39,038 nt of DNA from Devosia sp. (GCA_015657675.1 JACDQI010000079.1:1-39038); one strand, 5' to 3'. Shown: positions 29,242 to 38,972, numbered from the stretch's first letter. The notes: generated by a model from the letters alone, not told the origin. Made by a program: numbers and translations.

Positions 29242-29888
29242 CGCATTTGATCAAACGGGTTGTGGCGACGTGTCTGATAGGGGGCGGTCTGCTGAGCGCC
29301 CAGGTGCTGGCTGGGGAAGGCGGGCTCTATGATGCGCCGCCGCCGCCTGATGCGGCCTATCTGCGGGTGCTCAATGCGGGGGCCGGCGGGTCGCTCGAAC
29401 TGAGCGTTGCCGATGCGGCGTTCGACGTCGGGGCCGGTGCGCTCTCGCCCTACGAGTTCGTGACCAATGGCAGCTATGACGCAACGCTGGCGTCGACCTC
29501 GATGCCGCTCAGCCTGGAGGCGCAGAAATACTACACCATCATCGTGCCCGCCGATGGCTCGGCGCCCAAACTGGTTGAGGATGCGCCGCTCGCTAACCCG
29601 GCACGGGCGGGCCTCTACTTCTACAACGCCACCAGCAAACCGCTGCAGCTCGACGCCAAGGTGAACGGCAAGCAGGCGCCGATCTTCAAGGATGTGGCGC
29701 CGGGCGAAACCAAGTTCCGCGAGGTCAATCCGTTCGAAGTCGCCTTCATCGTCGTCGATGGCGGTGCGGCGGCGGTCGAGTTGCCGGCTACCTCAATGGT
29801 GCGCCAGCAGGGCGTCTCGGTGGTAGCGATGCCGACCGCTGACGGCGTGATGGCGATCCAGAGCGTCAATTCGGTTCAGACGGACTAG
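29238..29888 (+). CDS. algF: AlgF, alginate O-acetylation adaptor
   Basis: AlgF is a small periplasmic protein needed for acetylation, thought to relay between AlgJ and AlgX. The 216-residue length matches the family. A signal peptide ends at about QVLAGEG, and the mature start GLYDAPPPPDAAYLRVLNAG matches the conserved AlgF N-terminus. The rest is beta-rich. The start overlaps the algX stop by four bases, the same neighbour relation as the acetylation genes in Pseudomonas. Confidence 0.92.
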   Translation: MTHLIKRVVATCLIGGGLLSAQVLAGEGGLYDAPPPPDAAYLRVLNAGAGGSLELSVADAAFDVGAGALSPYEFVTNGSYDATLASTSMPLSLEAQKYYTIIVPADGSAPKLVEDAPLANPARAGLYFYNATSKPLQLDAKVNGKQAPIFKDVAPGETKFREVNPFEVAFIVVDGGAAAVELPATSMVRQQGVSVVAMPTADGVMAIQSVNSVQTD

Positions 29889-29904
29889 GCAGGAGCGTAA
29901 CGCA

Positions 29905-32720
29905 ATGGGCGGCAAGATGGACAAGCGCAAGTCGGTGGTGCTGGTAGCAGCGCTCGCCTTCACGGTGGCGGCACCTGTGCAGGCGGCCGCAGCGGCGGTG
30001 ATCCTGCCGCCCGACCTCGACTATGCGACCCATTGCACGGCAGCGGCGGCGCCGTTGCCGCCGCTCGATCGTGACTGGACCACCTGGCAGGGCGGCGATG
30101 TTGCGCTGCCGCCCGACCAGGTGATGGCCCTGGCGGCCGAGTATGCACGCGGTTCGGATCGGGTCAGCAAGTCGCCCGACACAGCCCTGCGCATGCTCGG
30201 TGCGCTGGAGGGCAAGGCGGATCCGCGGCGGCTCGACCGATTGGTGGGTCGGATTCTCGTTTCGGGGGATCGTAGCGCGGAAGACAATACGGCCGGCGAA
30301 GCACGGCTGCAGCGGGCCTTTGCCCAGGGTGAGACTGCCGTGGCGCTCGACCTAGCGCGGGTTTATGGGCCGAGCGGTCCACGCGGGCTGCGTGATGCGG
30401 CCAAGGCGCGGAGCTTTGCGCAGATTGCGGCGGCGGCGGGCGATGCCAACGGCAAGCTGATGTATGCGCGCATTCTCAATGCTGATCCCAACATGCCGCC
30501 CGAGCAGAAGAGCTTTGCCATCGAGGCTGCGCTGCTCGCCATGGTGGGCGATGTCGTGGCCGGCAATTGCAGTGCGCTGAGCACGGTAGGTCTGCTCTAT
30601 CTCCACGGCGACCTCGTGACGGCCGACGTACCGACCGCGATCGCTTGGTTCGAGCAGGCGGCCGAAACCGGCGACCCCAAGACGGCGGAGCGCTTGGGCA
30701 ACCTGATCTCGAGTGCGCGTGTGGAGGTCAACGATTTCCAGCTGGCGCTCAACTACTACCAAGCGGCGGCCGACCAAGGGCGCGTCGCGTCGGCGCTCAA
30801 GGTGGGTACGGACTTTGCCACTGGCCTTGTGCGGCAGCGGGACCTCGAGCAGGCGATCCATTACCTGTCGCTGGCGGCGGATGGCGGCATACGCGATGGC
30901 ATTGTGTGGCTGGCGCGGCTCTATCGCGGCGAATTCGGCGGAACTCCCGACCTTGCCAAGTCGAAGGAGTATTATCGCAAGGCTCTGGCCATCGGCAGTT
31001 TCGATGCCGAGCTCTCCAGTGAATTCGGCAGCCTGCTACTCAGCAGTTCGTTGTCGCCGGCGGAGCGCGATGAGGCCAGGACGTTGTTGACCGAAGCGGC
31101 CTATGCGGGTTCAGGCCTCGCGGCCATCAAGGTCGGTGAAATACTGCTCCAGGAAGCGCAGACCGATCCTTCGCGCTATGGCGAAGTCGAGACCTTCATG
31201 CGGCTGGCCGATGCACTCGGGCGATCCGAAGCAGCACGGTATCTGGCCGAGCTCTACAGCTGCGCGGGACCGCTGCACGACCCTGCTGGCGCGGCGGTGT
31301 GGACTGAGCGCGCCATAGGCCTGGGCAACAACAACGTCATCTTCAATGAAGGCGTGCGGCTGGTCGGTAGCCGCCTGCCCGAGCAGCGCACACGCGGTTG
31401 GGCGCTGCTGCAGCGGGTGGCGATGGAAGGCGATCCGCGGGCGATGGGCTTTGCACTGGCGCACTTGCGGGCCGGCGATAACGGGCTCAGCAATCCGCAA
31501 CTGCAGGCGGCGCTCGAGAACTTTGCGGCAGGGAAGGCAGGTGACCCGGTATTCACGCGCGTGTTTCAGCTGGCTCTGATCGATGCCGATATGGATCTGC
31601 CCGATGCCGTCAGTCGCCTCGACGTGGCGCTGACAACGCTCGACGGGATGATCGGCGAGAACAATGCCGACGCGGTGCTGCTCAAAGCAGAACTTCTCAA
31701 GAAGCATCGCGGGGCGACACCGATCGAGTTGTTGCCGCTCTTTCAGCGGGCGGCGGAACTCGGCGTCGCCAAGGGCATGCGGGAACTGGGCAATGGCATG
31801 CTTGCCGACCCGAGTGTCGATATCGGCGTGGCGCGCGGCTGGTTGCAGAAGGCGGCCGAGGCCGGCGATGTGAAGGCGTCGATGCGACTGGTCGATACGA
31901 CGGCGCCGACAGCGATGACGGAACTCAAGGCGATCGCACAGAGCGGCATGGTGTGCAGCTCGGACGCGATGGTCGAGATGGCGCGCACCTATAGCGCGAG
32001 CATCGATCCGGCAGCGGCCGCCGAGGCGGCGCAATGGCTGGCGCTTGCTACCGAGGCGGCTGGCGACAAGGTCAGCGACCTGATCCGGATTGCCTCTGCC
32101 TATAAGAAGGGCGTCGCCGGACCCGATCAGGTCGGCGCCGCGGAGCCTCTGCTCGGGCGGGCCATGCAGCTGGGCAGCACGGAGGCGGCGAAGGCGCTTG
32201 CCAGTGGGCATCTCGAAGGGATCTGGCCGGATGCCGATCCGGACCTGGCGCATCAGTTGCTGGCGGGCCTGGCAGCCGAGGGCGATGGCGATGCGGGAGC
32301 CAAGCTTCTGCAAGCCATCGCCGACGGCAAGATCGAAGCGCCGGCCAATGAGATCACCGCGCTGGTGGCAAAGAGCCGGGCGCAACTGGACGACAATGGC
32401 CGCACGCTGCTGCGCCTCGCTCGGCTCGACGAGGATGGGGCGCTGGGTGCACCCGACGCGGCCCGCCGGCTCGAATGGCTGGAAGGGGCAGCGGCAGCCG
32501 GCGATGCCGACGCGATGATGCGGCTTTACCGCACCTATGCGTCTGGGATCGGTGTCGCCGTGGCGCCGGAGCAGGCGTTCGCCTGGCTCGAGAAGGCCGC
32601 CGGTGTCGGCGACCGCGCGCGGCCCGAGAGCTGGCTGCTGCCTATGCCGTTGGATTTGGTACCGCGCCCGATCCGCAAAAGGCTGCCGAATGGCGCGCAC
32701 GTGCCGTGGTGGTCAATTGA
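29905..32720 (+). CDS. AlgK-like Sel1/TPR protein 2 (very long), apparent frameshift
   Basis: The restored protein has 938 residues with a signal peptide (AALAFTVAAPVQAAA) and helical Sel1-like repeats throughout, for example VGLLYLHGDLVTADV, AIAWFEQAAETGDPK, LARLYRGEFGGTPDLAK and AFAWLEKAAGVGD. One missing base near 32621 breaks the frame close to the end. The last repeat then reads RELAAAYAVGFGTAPDPQKAAEWRARAV and stops at 32720, a normal Sel1 ending. Without the repair, the frame runs on wrongly into algL2. It is soluble and periplasmic by prediction. It may be an extra scaffold of the secretion complex; that is inference from the operon. AGGAG precedes the ATG. Confidence 0.78.
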
Positions 32721-32740
32721 GTACTCTCAAGGAGATCTGC

Positions 32741-33826
32741 ATGACGCATTTCACTCAGCTCGTTGCCGTTTCGGCATTGGCGGCGCTGCTCGGCAGCGGC
32801 CCGGTGCTGGCTTCAGGCCTTGCCTCGCCGTTCTCGGCGGTGGCCCCGAAGGCCGCAGCGGCAACGTGCGGCGATGCAGTCCCCGATCCGGTGGTGGGTC
32901 TTGCCGTCACCAGCATCTACGACCAGTCCGACGAGAGCCGCTCGACGATCGATGACGAGCAATTCGACGCCTATACCGAAGAGATGGCGGGCCCACGCGA
33001 CTTCCTCACCTATGTCACCAAGGCGGCGAGCGACTATGTCGCGTCGAACGGCAAGAAGGCGGGCAAGGCGGCCTGCGTCTACGCGTTCATTGATGCCTGG
33101 GCACGCGGTGACGCGCTGAGCCAGCTCGACACACGGCAATCGGCACTGAGTTCGACGCGGATCGTGGCGGGCATGGGCATGGCCTACCTCGCGGTGCGGC
33201 CCTATGTGGAAGCCGAGGGCCTCGATACCTCCGCCATCGAAGGCTGGTTTGCGGCCCGGGCGGTGGACTTCCAGCGGGTCTACGACCAGTCGGGCGATCG
33301 CGGCTCAAACCGCTCCAACCACCGCTACTGGGGCGGCTTTGCGGTGGCGGTGTCGGGTGTGGTGGCGGGCGACCGAGCGCTGCTCGACTGGGGCGTTGCG
33401 AGCTACAAGATTGGCGTCTGCCAGATCGACGCGCATGGCGCGCTGCCGCTGGAGCTGGCGCGTGAGAAGAAGGCGCGTGACTATCACCTGCATGCCATCG
33501 CACCTCTGGTGATGATCGCCGAACTGGCAGAGGCCAATGGCGTAGATGCCTATGGCTTCTGTGACGGGGCGATGCACCGGCTGGTCAAGTTCTCGCTGAC
33601 CGCTGTGGCCGACCCCAGCGAGATCGAAGCCCTGACCGGCAGCAAGCAACTGAAACTTCCCACCGACGACGGCGCTATCCGTGGCGATCGGCTCGCCTGG
33701 GTGGAGCCCTACTTCAAACGCTTCGGCGGCAGCGAGACCGACTACGGCATCAAGGTCAACAGGCCGCTGTTCTCATCCAATCTCGGCGGGCGGCTGACCG
33801 TGATGGTCGCGGCCAAGGCCGGCTGA
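32741..33826 (+). CDS. algL: AlgL-type alginate lyase, full length
   Basis: This 361-residue PL5 lyase has nearly the length of Pseudomonas AlgL (367). A signal peptide ends near GSGPVLASG. The active-site segment is SNHRYWGG (Asn-His), followed by LELAREKKARDYHLHA with Arg and Tyr seven residues apart as in AlgL. The C-terminal LAWVEPYFKRFGG and FSSNLGGRLTVMV segments, missing from the copy at 10580, are present. The Lys of the SKYxxSD segment, thought to help bind substrate in AlgL, is Ile here (TSIYDQSD). The gene probably clears polymer stranded in the periplasm. AAGGAG lies six bases before the ATG. Confidence 0.9.
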   Translation: MTHFTQLVAVSALAALLGSGPVLASGLASPFSAVAPKAAAATCGDAVPDPVVGLAVTSIYDQSDESRSTIDDEQFDAYTEEMAGPRDFLTYVTKAASDYVASNGKKAGKAACVYAFIDAWARGDALSQLDTRQSALSSTRIVAGMGMAYLAVRPYVEAEGLDTSAIEGWFAARAVDFQRVYDQSGDRGSNRSNHRYWGGFAVAVSGVVAGDRALLDWGVASYKIGVCQIDAHGALPLELAREKKARDYHLHAIAPLVMIAELAEANGVDAYGFCDGAMHRLVKFSLTAVADPSEIEALTGSKQLKLPTDDGAIRGDRLAWVEPYFKRFGGSETDYGIKVNRPLFSSNLGGRLTVMVAAKAG

Positions 33827-33846
33827 GGGATCACCCAAGGAGCCAG

Positions 33847-35274
33847 ATGATGAAATCGCTGCTCACACCCATTGCGACAGCCCTGTTGCTGAGCCTGACG
33901 TTAGTGCCAGCGCCAACTCTGTCGCTGGGCCAAGAATTCAGTGTCGTGGACGAGGCGCCGGAGGTCATCAAGTATCCGCGCAAGCAGCGAGTGGTGTTCA
34001 ATCCGCGCGCCGACGGCAAGCGCGACGAGTTCCAGCACCTGCTCTACCTGGCGGAGTCGCCGCCGACGGCGCGCAAACGGGCGAAGGCCTATCGGTACCT
34101 CGCCGAAATCCTCGGCAAGGTGGGGCGTGATAACGAGGCGATGCGGGCCTATGAGGCGGCGGCGCTGCAGGGCGATGGGCCATCGGCGACGGTGATCATG
34201 CAGGCGCATGCGGCCGGCAGCTACAAGCCGAACTATCTGTCCGAACTCATCGAACTGGTCTATGTGCCGCGCGCCAAATCGGGCGGGACGGGTGGGCCGC
34301 TGCTGATGGCCAAACTCGCGGGTTCGGGCAAGGTCAAGGGGGTCGGCTCGTCGTCGGACTGGCTGCGGCTCGCGGCGTCGCGTGGGTCGAGCGAGGCGAC
34401 AGTGAAGTTGGCCGAAGCCGCCGAGCGCAATGGCAAGGTGGCCGCAGCGGCCAAGCTCTACGCCTCCATCGACAAGATTTCCAAGCTCGACAGGGCGCTG
34501 CGACAGGCGCGGGTGAACCTCCTGGGAGAGGGGACCAAGCCCAATGGCGAGCTGGCGCTGGCCTGGCTCGACTATGCGGCAGGCATCGATGCAGAGGCGG
34601 CCGGCAAACAGGCGTCTGGGCTTTACCGGAAGGCCATTGGTTCGGACGCGGTGCGGGCAAAGTTGCTGGAGGCAGCGATAGCGGCCGGCTTTGATCCGCA
34701 GGGCGGTGGCGGCTATTCTACCCGGCTGCGCACGGCCGCGACGGCCGAGGATCGGGCCACGATCATTGCAGAACTCACCCAGTCGGCCGATGCCGGCAAT
34801 GCCGGCGCGGCGCTCACCCTCGCGCAGGACCAACTTGCACAGGCGGATCCCGCACTCGAAGAGAGCGGCTATGCCTATCTGCTCAAGGCGGTTGAGGGGG
34901 GACTGGAGCCGGCTGTGACCGACGCTGCGGCGCGGTTGGCGGGGATGGCGGCGGACTCGCCGCGGGCGGCCTCGCTGCTTGCAGCGCTGACGCAATCCGC
35001 CGATGGCGGAAGCGTGCCGGCAATGTGGGCCCTGGTCGATCTTTACGCCTTTGGTGGCGCGATCGCCGCCGATCCGGAACAGAGCCTCAGTTACCTGCAG
35101 GCGGCGGCCGATGCCGGCCATGCGGAGGCGCAGCTGCGGCTGGGTCTGCATTTTGCGCAACAGCAGGCCGACCCGGAGAAGGTCAAGCTTGCGCGCCACT
35201 ACCTCGAAGCGGCGGCCGACCAAGGGTCGGCGCCGGCCAAGGCCTATCTCGCCGGGTTCAAGCCGGCCGCCTGA
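33847..35274 (+). CDS. AlgK-sized Sel1/TPR periplasmic protein 3
   Basis: At 475 residues this is the same length as Pseudomonas AlgK, so it is the best candidate for a true AlgK counterpart. It has a signal peptide (TALLLSLTLVPAPTLSLG), but no lipobox cysteine follows, unlike the AlgK lipoprotein. The helical repeats become clear Sel1 units in the last third: MWALVDLYAFGGAIAADPE, SLSYLQAAADAGHAEA, LRLGLHFAQQQADPEK and ARHYLEAAADQGS. It follows algL2 by 20 bp in the same operon. The start may be either of two adjacent ATGs (33847 or 33850), behind AAGGAG. Confidence 0.8.
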   Translation: MMKSLLTPIATALLLSLTLVPAPTLSLGQEFSVVDEAPEVIKYPRKQRVVFNPRADGKRDEFQHLLYLAESPPTARKRAKAYRYLAEILGKVGRDNEAMRAYEAAALQGDGPSATVIMQAHAAGSYKPNYLSELIELVYVPRAKSGGTGGPLLMAKLAGSGKVKGVGSSSDWLRLAASRGSSEATVKLAEAAERNGKVAAAAKLYASIDKISKLDRALRQARVNLLGEGTKPNGELALAWLDYAAGIDAEAAGKQASGLYRKAIGSDAVRAKLLEAAIAAGFDPQGGGGYSTRLRTAATAEDRATIIAELTQSADAGNAGAALTLAQDQLAQADPALEESGYAYLLKAVEGGLEPAVTDAAARLAGMAADSPRAASLLAALTQSADGGSVPAMWALVDLYAFGGAIAADPEQSLSYLQAAADAGHAEAQLRLGLHFAQQQADPEKVKLARHYLEAAADQGSAPAKAYLAGFKPAA

Positions 35275-35310
35275 GTTTCAAAGCGTCACAAGTCAAAGTG
35301 AGGAAGTCCC

Positions 35311-36485
35311 ATGCTGCATGATTACGCGACCGAGTTTGTCGGCTGGCTGCACAATGATGCCCTGCCGCTCTGGTGGCAGGCAGGAGCCGACCAGATCAAT
35401 GGCGGATTCGTCGAAACGATTGCGCTCGATGGCACCGCGACGGTCGCCGCGCGACGCGGCCGGGTGCAGCCGCGGCAGGTTTATTGCTACGCCCTGGCCG
35501 GCCGGCTCGGTTGGGACGGACCGTGGCAGGAAGCCATGCTGCATGGCCTGCGCTATTTCACCGAGAAGTACTGGGTGGAGCCGGGCTATTTCGGCAGCCT
35601 CGTGAGCCCATCGGGTGCGATGCTGGACGCCAGCTTTGATCTCTATAACCAGGCTTTCGCGCTGTTCGGCTTTTCGCAGGCGGCAGAGGCGATGCCGGAG
35701 ATGCAGGCCGAACTCGAGACGCGCAGTCGCGACTTGTTGGCGACGCTGCGGTTGGGGTTCGGGCATCCGGAATCCGGGTTTCACAATGATGATGCGCGGA
35801 GCCTGCCGCTCAAATCGAACCCGCATATGCACCTGTTCGAGGCGGCACTGGCCTGGGAAGAGATCGCTGAGGATCCGGCACCGTGGACGGCGCTGGCGAC
35901 GAGATCGCGCAGCTGGCAATGAGCCGGTTCATCGATGCACGTTCGGGCGCGCTGCGCGAGTTCTTTGCTGGCGACTGGGCGACATATCCTGGGATGGAGG
36001 GGCGCATTGTTGAGCCGGGGCATCAGTTCGAATGGGCGTGGCTGCTGACCCGCTGGGGACAGAGCCGGGGTAGCGCGGATGCGCTGGTGAAGGCCGAGCG
36101 GCTGTTCGAGATCGGGTTGCGCTACGGCATCTGTCCGGACCGCAAGGTGGCGGTGATGGCCCTGCTCGACGACTTTTCGACCCATGATGCGACGGCGCGG
36201 CTGTGGCCGCAGACCGAGTGGCTGAAGTCGGCGCTGCGGTTGGCCGAGGTGAGCCATGGCATCAAGCGGGCCTATTATCTCAGCGCAGCGCAGGCGGCGT
36301 GCGGCGCGATGCAGCGGTTCTTCGAGGTGCCGGTGCCGGGCCTCTGGCGCGACAAGATGCATGCCGATGGCAGCTTCGTCGTCGAGCCGGCGCCGGCCAG
36401 TTCGTTCTATCACATCGCCTGCGCGATCGATGAGCTGCGGCTTTGGAGCGAGGCGGAGCGGATGCCGCAGTCGGTAGCGGCTTAG
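35311..36485 (+). CDS. AGE-family sugar isomerase/epimerase (possible phosphomannose isomerase), apparent frameshift
   Basis: This N-acylglucosamine-2-epimerase-fold protein (alpha6/alpha6 barrel, 391 residues repaired) has the family marks RVQPRQVYCYAL, SNPHMHLFEAALAW (His172, His174), EPGHQFEWAWLL and WPQTEWLKSAL. Near 35898 the frame breaks between PWTALA and DEIAQLAMSRF; one missing base explains it. Family members isomerise mannose/fructose, their 6-phosphates, or acylhexosamines. As the last gene of an operon whose AlgA has a damaged isomerase domain, fructose-6-phosphate to mannose-6-phosphate is the suggested reaction. That is inference, and plain mannose isomerase is also possible. 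AGGAAG precedes the ATG. Its TAG interlocks with the stop of the opposing rbsC-like gene. Confidence 0.85.
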
Positions 36486-37453
36486 CGGCGCGAGCGCTTG
36501 GTGATGGAGCTGGCGGCGACGGCGAGGACGATGATGCCGCCGACGAGGATCTGGCGGATGTAACTATCGACGCTAAGCTGGGTGAGGCCGTTGTCGAGGA
36601 CGCCGAGGATCAGCACGCCGACGACGGTGGCGAGGATACGCGGCGCCCCCTGTTCGCTCATGGTCATGCCGAGAAACACCGCCGCGATGGCGTTGAGCAT
36701 CAGGCCAGAGCCCTGGGTCGGGTTGGCCGAGGCGACGCGGCTGGCATACATCAGGCCGGCCCCGGCAGCGCTGAGGCCAGTGAGCGAGAAGGCGATGAGT
36801 TTCAATCGCCGCACGGCGACACCGCTCAGATAGGCGGCTTCGATGTTGCCGCCGATCGCGTAGAGCCGGCGGCCGAAGGTGGTTTGTTCGAGCAGCACCC
36901 AGACGCCGAAGACGGCGAGCAGGGCGACAATGGTGAGGTTGGGCAGTATGACGGCGACGCCGCCGATATCGCCTAGCGGGATGCCGCCGCGGGCGAAGTT
37001 GGAAAAGTCCTCGGGGATGGCCTTGCCGGAAATGGTCTTGCCGCCCGAAAGGACAAAGGCGGCGCCGGAGAACATGGTCAGCGTCGCGAGTGTGGCGACG
37101 AAGGGCAGGATGCCGACAAAGCTCACCAGCACGCCGTTGAAGGCGCCACCGAGGAGGCCGACGAGCAGCGCGGCGCCGACCACCATCCAGACCGGATAGC
37201 CGAGGGTGAAGAGGAGGCCGGCAACGATGCCTGCAAGGCTGGCGGCGGAGCCGACGGAGAGGTCGAAATCGCCCATCACCATGACGATGGTCATGCCAGA
37301 GGCGACGACCATCAGCATGGAGAGCTGCTGGGTGATGTTGAGCCAGTTGCGCGCCGTCATAAAGGTTTCGGGCAGGTTGACCCAGAAGATGAGGAGGATC
37401 AGCGCAAAGCCGATGAGCGTGCCGTAGCGGCGGAAAATCGTGCCCAGGGTCAT
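36482..37453 (-). CDS. Sugar ABC transporter permease, RbsC type
   Basis: This 323-residue inner-membrane permease has about ten hydrophobic segments and the family landmarks GMTIVMVMGDFDLSVGS near the N-terminus, AIGGNIEAAYLSGV, and a C-terminal GVLILGVLDNGL. It belongs to the ribose/xylose/galactoside uptake group (RbsC/XylH/AraH). The start overlaps the stop of the ATPase gene by four bases, so the two are coupled. The substrate cannot be told without the binding protein, which should lie outside the window. Confidence 0.92.
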   Translation of the reverse strand: MTLGTIFRRYGTLIGFALILLIFWVNLPETFMTARNWLNITQQLSMLMVVASGMTIVMVMGDFDLSVGSAASLAGIVAGLLFTLGYPVWMVVGAALLVGLLGGAFNGVLVSFVGILPFVATLATLTMFSGAAFVLSGGKTISGKAIPEDFSNFARGGIPLGDIGGVAVILPNLTIVALLAVFGVWVLLEQTTFGRRLYAIGGNIEAAYLSGVAVRRLKLIAFSLTGLSAAGAGLMYASRVASANPTQGSGLMLNAIAAVFLGMTMSEQGAPRILATVVGVLILGVLDNGLTQLSVDSYIRQILVGGIIVLAVAASSITKRSRR

Positions 37454-38972
37454 GCGGCGGCCGGGGGCAGGCGGCCGTAGCAGCGGTTGAGAAGGTCGTC
37501 CTCACCCAGACCCGCGGCAGCAACGATATCGGTGATGGCGCCATCGCGCATCACGGCGATGCGGTCGCACATGCCGATCAGTTCGGGCAGGTCGGAACTC
37601 ACCAATATCACTGCCATCCCCTTGGCGGTCATGTCGCGGATGATGCTGTAGATATCGAATTTGGCGCCAACGTCCACCCCGCGCGTCGGCTCGTCGAGGA
37701 GGAGGACGCGGGGCTTGCCGCCCAGCGCCCGGGCGAAGACCACTTTTTGCTGGTTGCCGCCGCTCAGTTCCATGGCGAGCTGGCGCGGGCCGGTGGCGCG
37801 CAGGCGCACATCGGTCCCGAGGCCCATGGCGAAGAGCTTTTCCGCGCGAGGGGTCAGCGCAATGCCGCCCAGGCTCTGACGGCCAAGATGGGCGAGGGTG
37901 ATGTTCTCAAAGATCGGGCGGGTGAGCATCAGGCCTTCGGAGCGACGCTCACGCGGCACGTAGGCGAGGCCGGCCTTCCATGCCGCGGCGGGGCTGGAGG
38001 GGCGGTAGGGTTTGCCGTTGAGCGCAAGGGTGCCGGCCGCCACCGGCAGATCGCCGAAGAGGACGCGGAGCAGGTCGCGCTGGCCGGAGCCGGAGAGGCC
38101 GGCAATGCCGAGGATCTCGCCCTGGCGCAGGTTGAAGTTTGTCGGCGCGAGGCGACCGGCGACGAGATCTTTCGCCTCAAGCGCGAGATTGGGCGAGGGG
38201 CTGACGGCAGGGGCGGGGTAGGCCTCCTCGACCTTGCGGCCGATCATCAGGGCGACGAGGTCGTCATGGGTGATTTCGGCCACCTTGCCGGTATCGATCG
38301 TTTCGCCGTCGCGCAGCACGGTGGCCTTGTCGCAAAGCGCCATGACCTCGTCGAGGCGATGGCTGACATAGAGCACCGAACCGCCGCCGGCGCGGATCTC
38401 GCGCAGCACGCGGAAGAGCCGTTCAGACTCCTCGCGGGTGAGGGCGGCGGTGGGTTCGTCCATGACGTAGAGGCGGCCGGCCCGCCGGCCTCGCCGACGG
38501 AAGATGCACTCGATATGCGGACCAGCATCTGGTCGCCGATGGAGAGGCGGGCCATCTTCTGGCGGGTGTCGATATGGGTGATGCCGAGGCGCTGCAGGGC
38601 GTCATGGGCGGTGGCGTGCAGCTGCCGCCAGTCGACGAAGACGCCGGCGCGCACGGGATAGCGGCGGCCGATGAAGATGTTCTCGGCGACAGAGAGCGCC
38701 GGGACGAAGTTGAGTTCCTGATGAATGAAGCGGAAGCCGAAGCGGTGCGCCGCCTTGGGGCTCTCGATGCTCACCGGCTGGCCGTCGATCGTGATGCTGG
38801 CGGTGTCGGGGGCGACGACGCCAGCGAGGATCTTGATGAGCGTCGACTTGCCGGCGCCGTTCTCGCCCATCAGCGCATGGATTTCGCCGCGCTCGATGGT
38901 GAGGTTGACGCGGCGCAGGGCCGGCACACCGGCATAGGCCTTGGCGACGTTCTGGAGGGAGAGGAAGGTCAT
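37450..38972 (-). CDS. Sugar ABC transporter ATP-binding protein, RbsA type, apparent frameshift
   Basis: This double-ATPase of the CUT2 sugar-import class has 507 residues once repaired, the normal RbsA length. The first domain has Walker A GENGAGKST (36-44), followed by FIHQELNFVPALSVAENIF. Walker B (VMDEPTAAL) is in the other frame; one missing C near 38487 would join EAGG to GRLYVMDEP. The second domain carries GIAGLSGSGQRDLLR, ELSGGNQQKVVFARAL and LLLDEPTRGVDVGAK. As in other RbsA proteins, its Walker A is altered. The ATG at 38972 lacks a clear ribosome-binding site, and a REP-like repeat lies 18 bp upstream. Confidence 0.88.

Noticed and set aside
32620-32955. Read-through of the second Sel1 protein into a 1,016-codon frame
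   Set aside because: After about 32621 the sequence stops resembling Sel1 repeats and overlaps the signal peptide of algL2, while the neighbouring frame completes the repeat and stops at 32720.
7060-38500. Programmed ribosomal frameshifting as the cause of the frame breaks
   Set aside because: The sites share no slippery heptamer or downstream structure, fall in unrelated genes, and affect conserved cores where no regulated shift is known.
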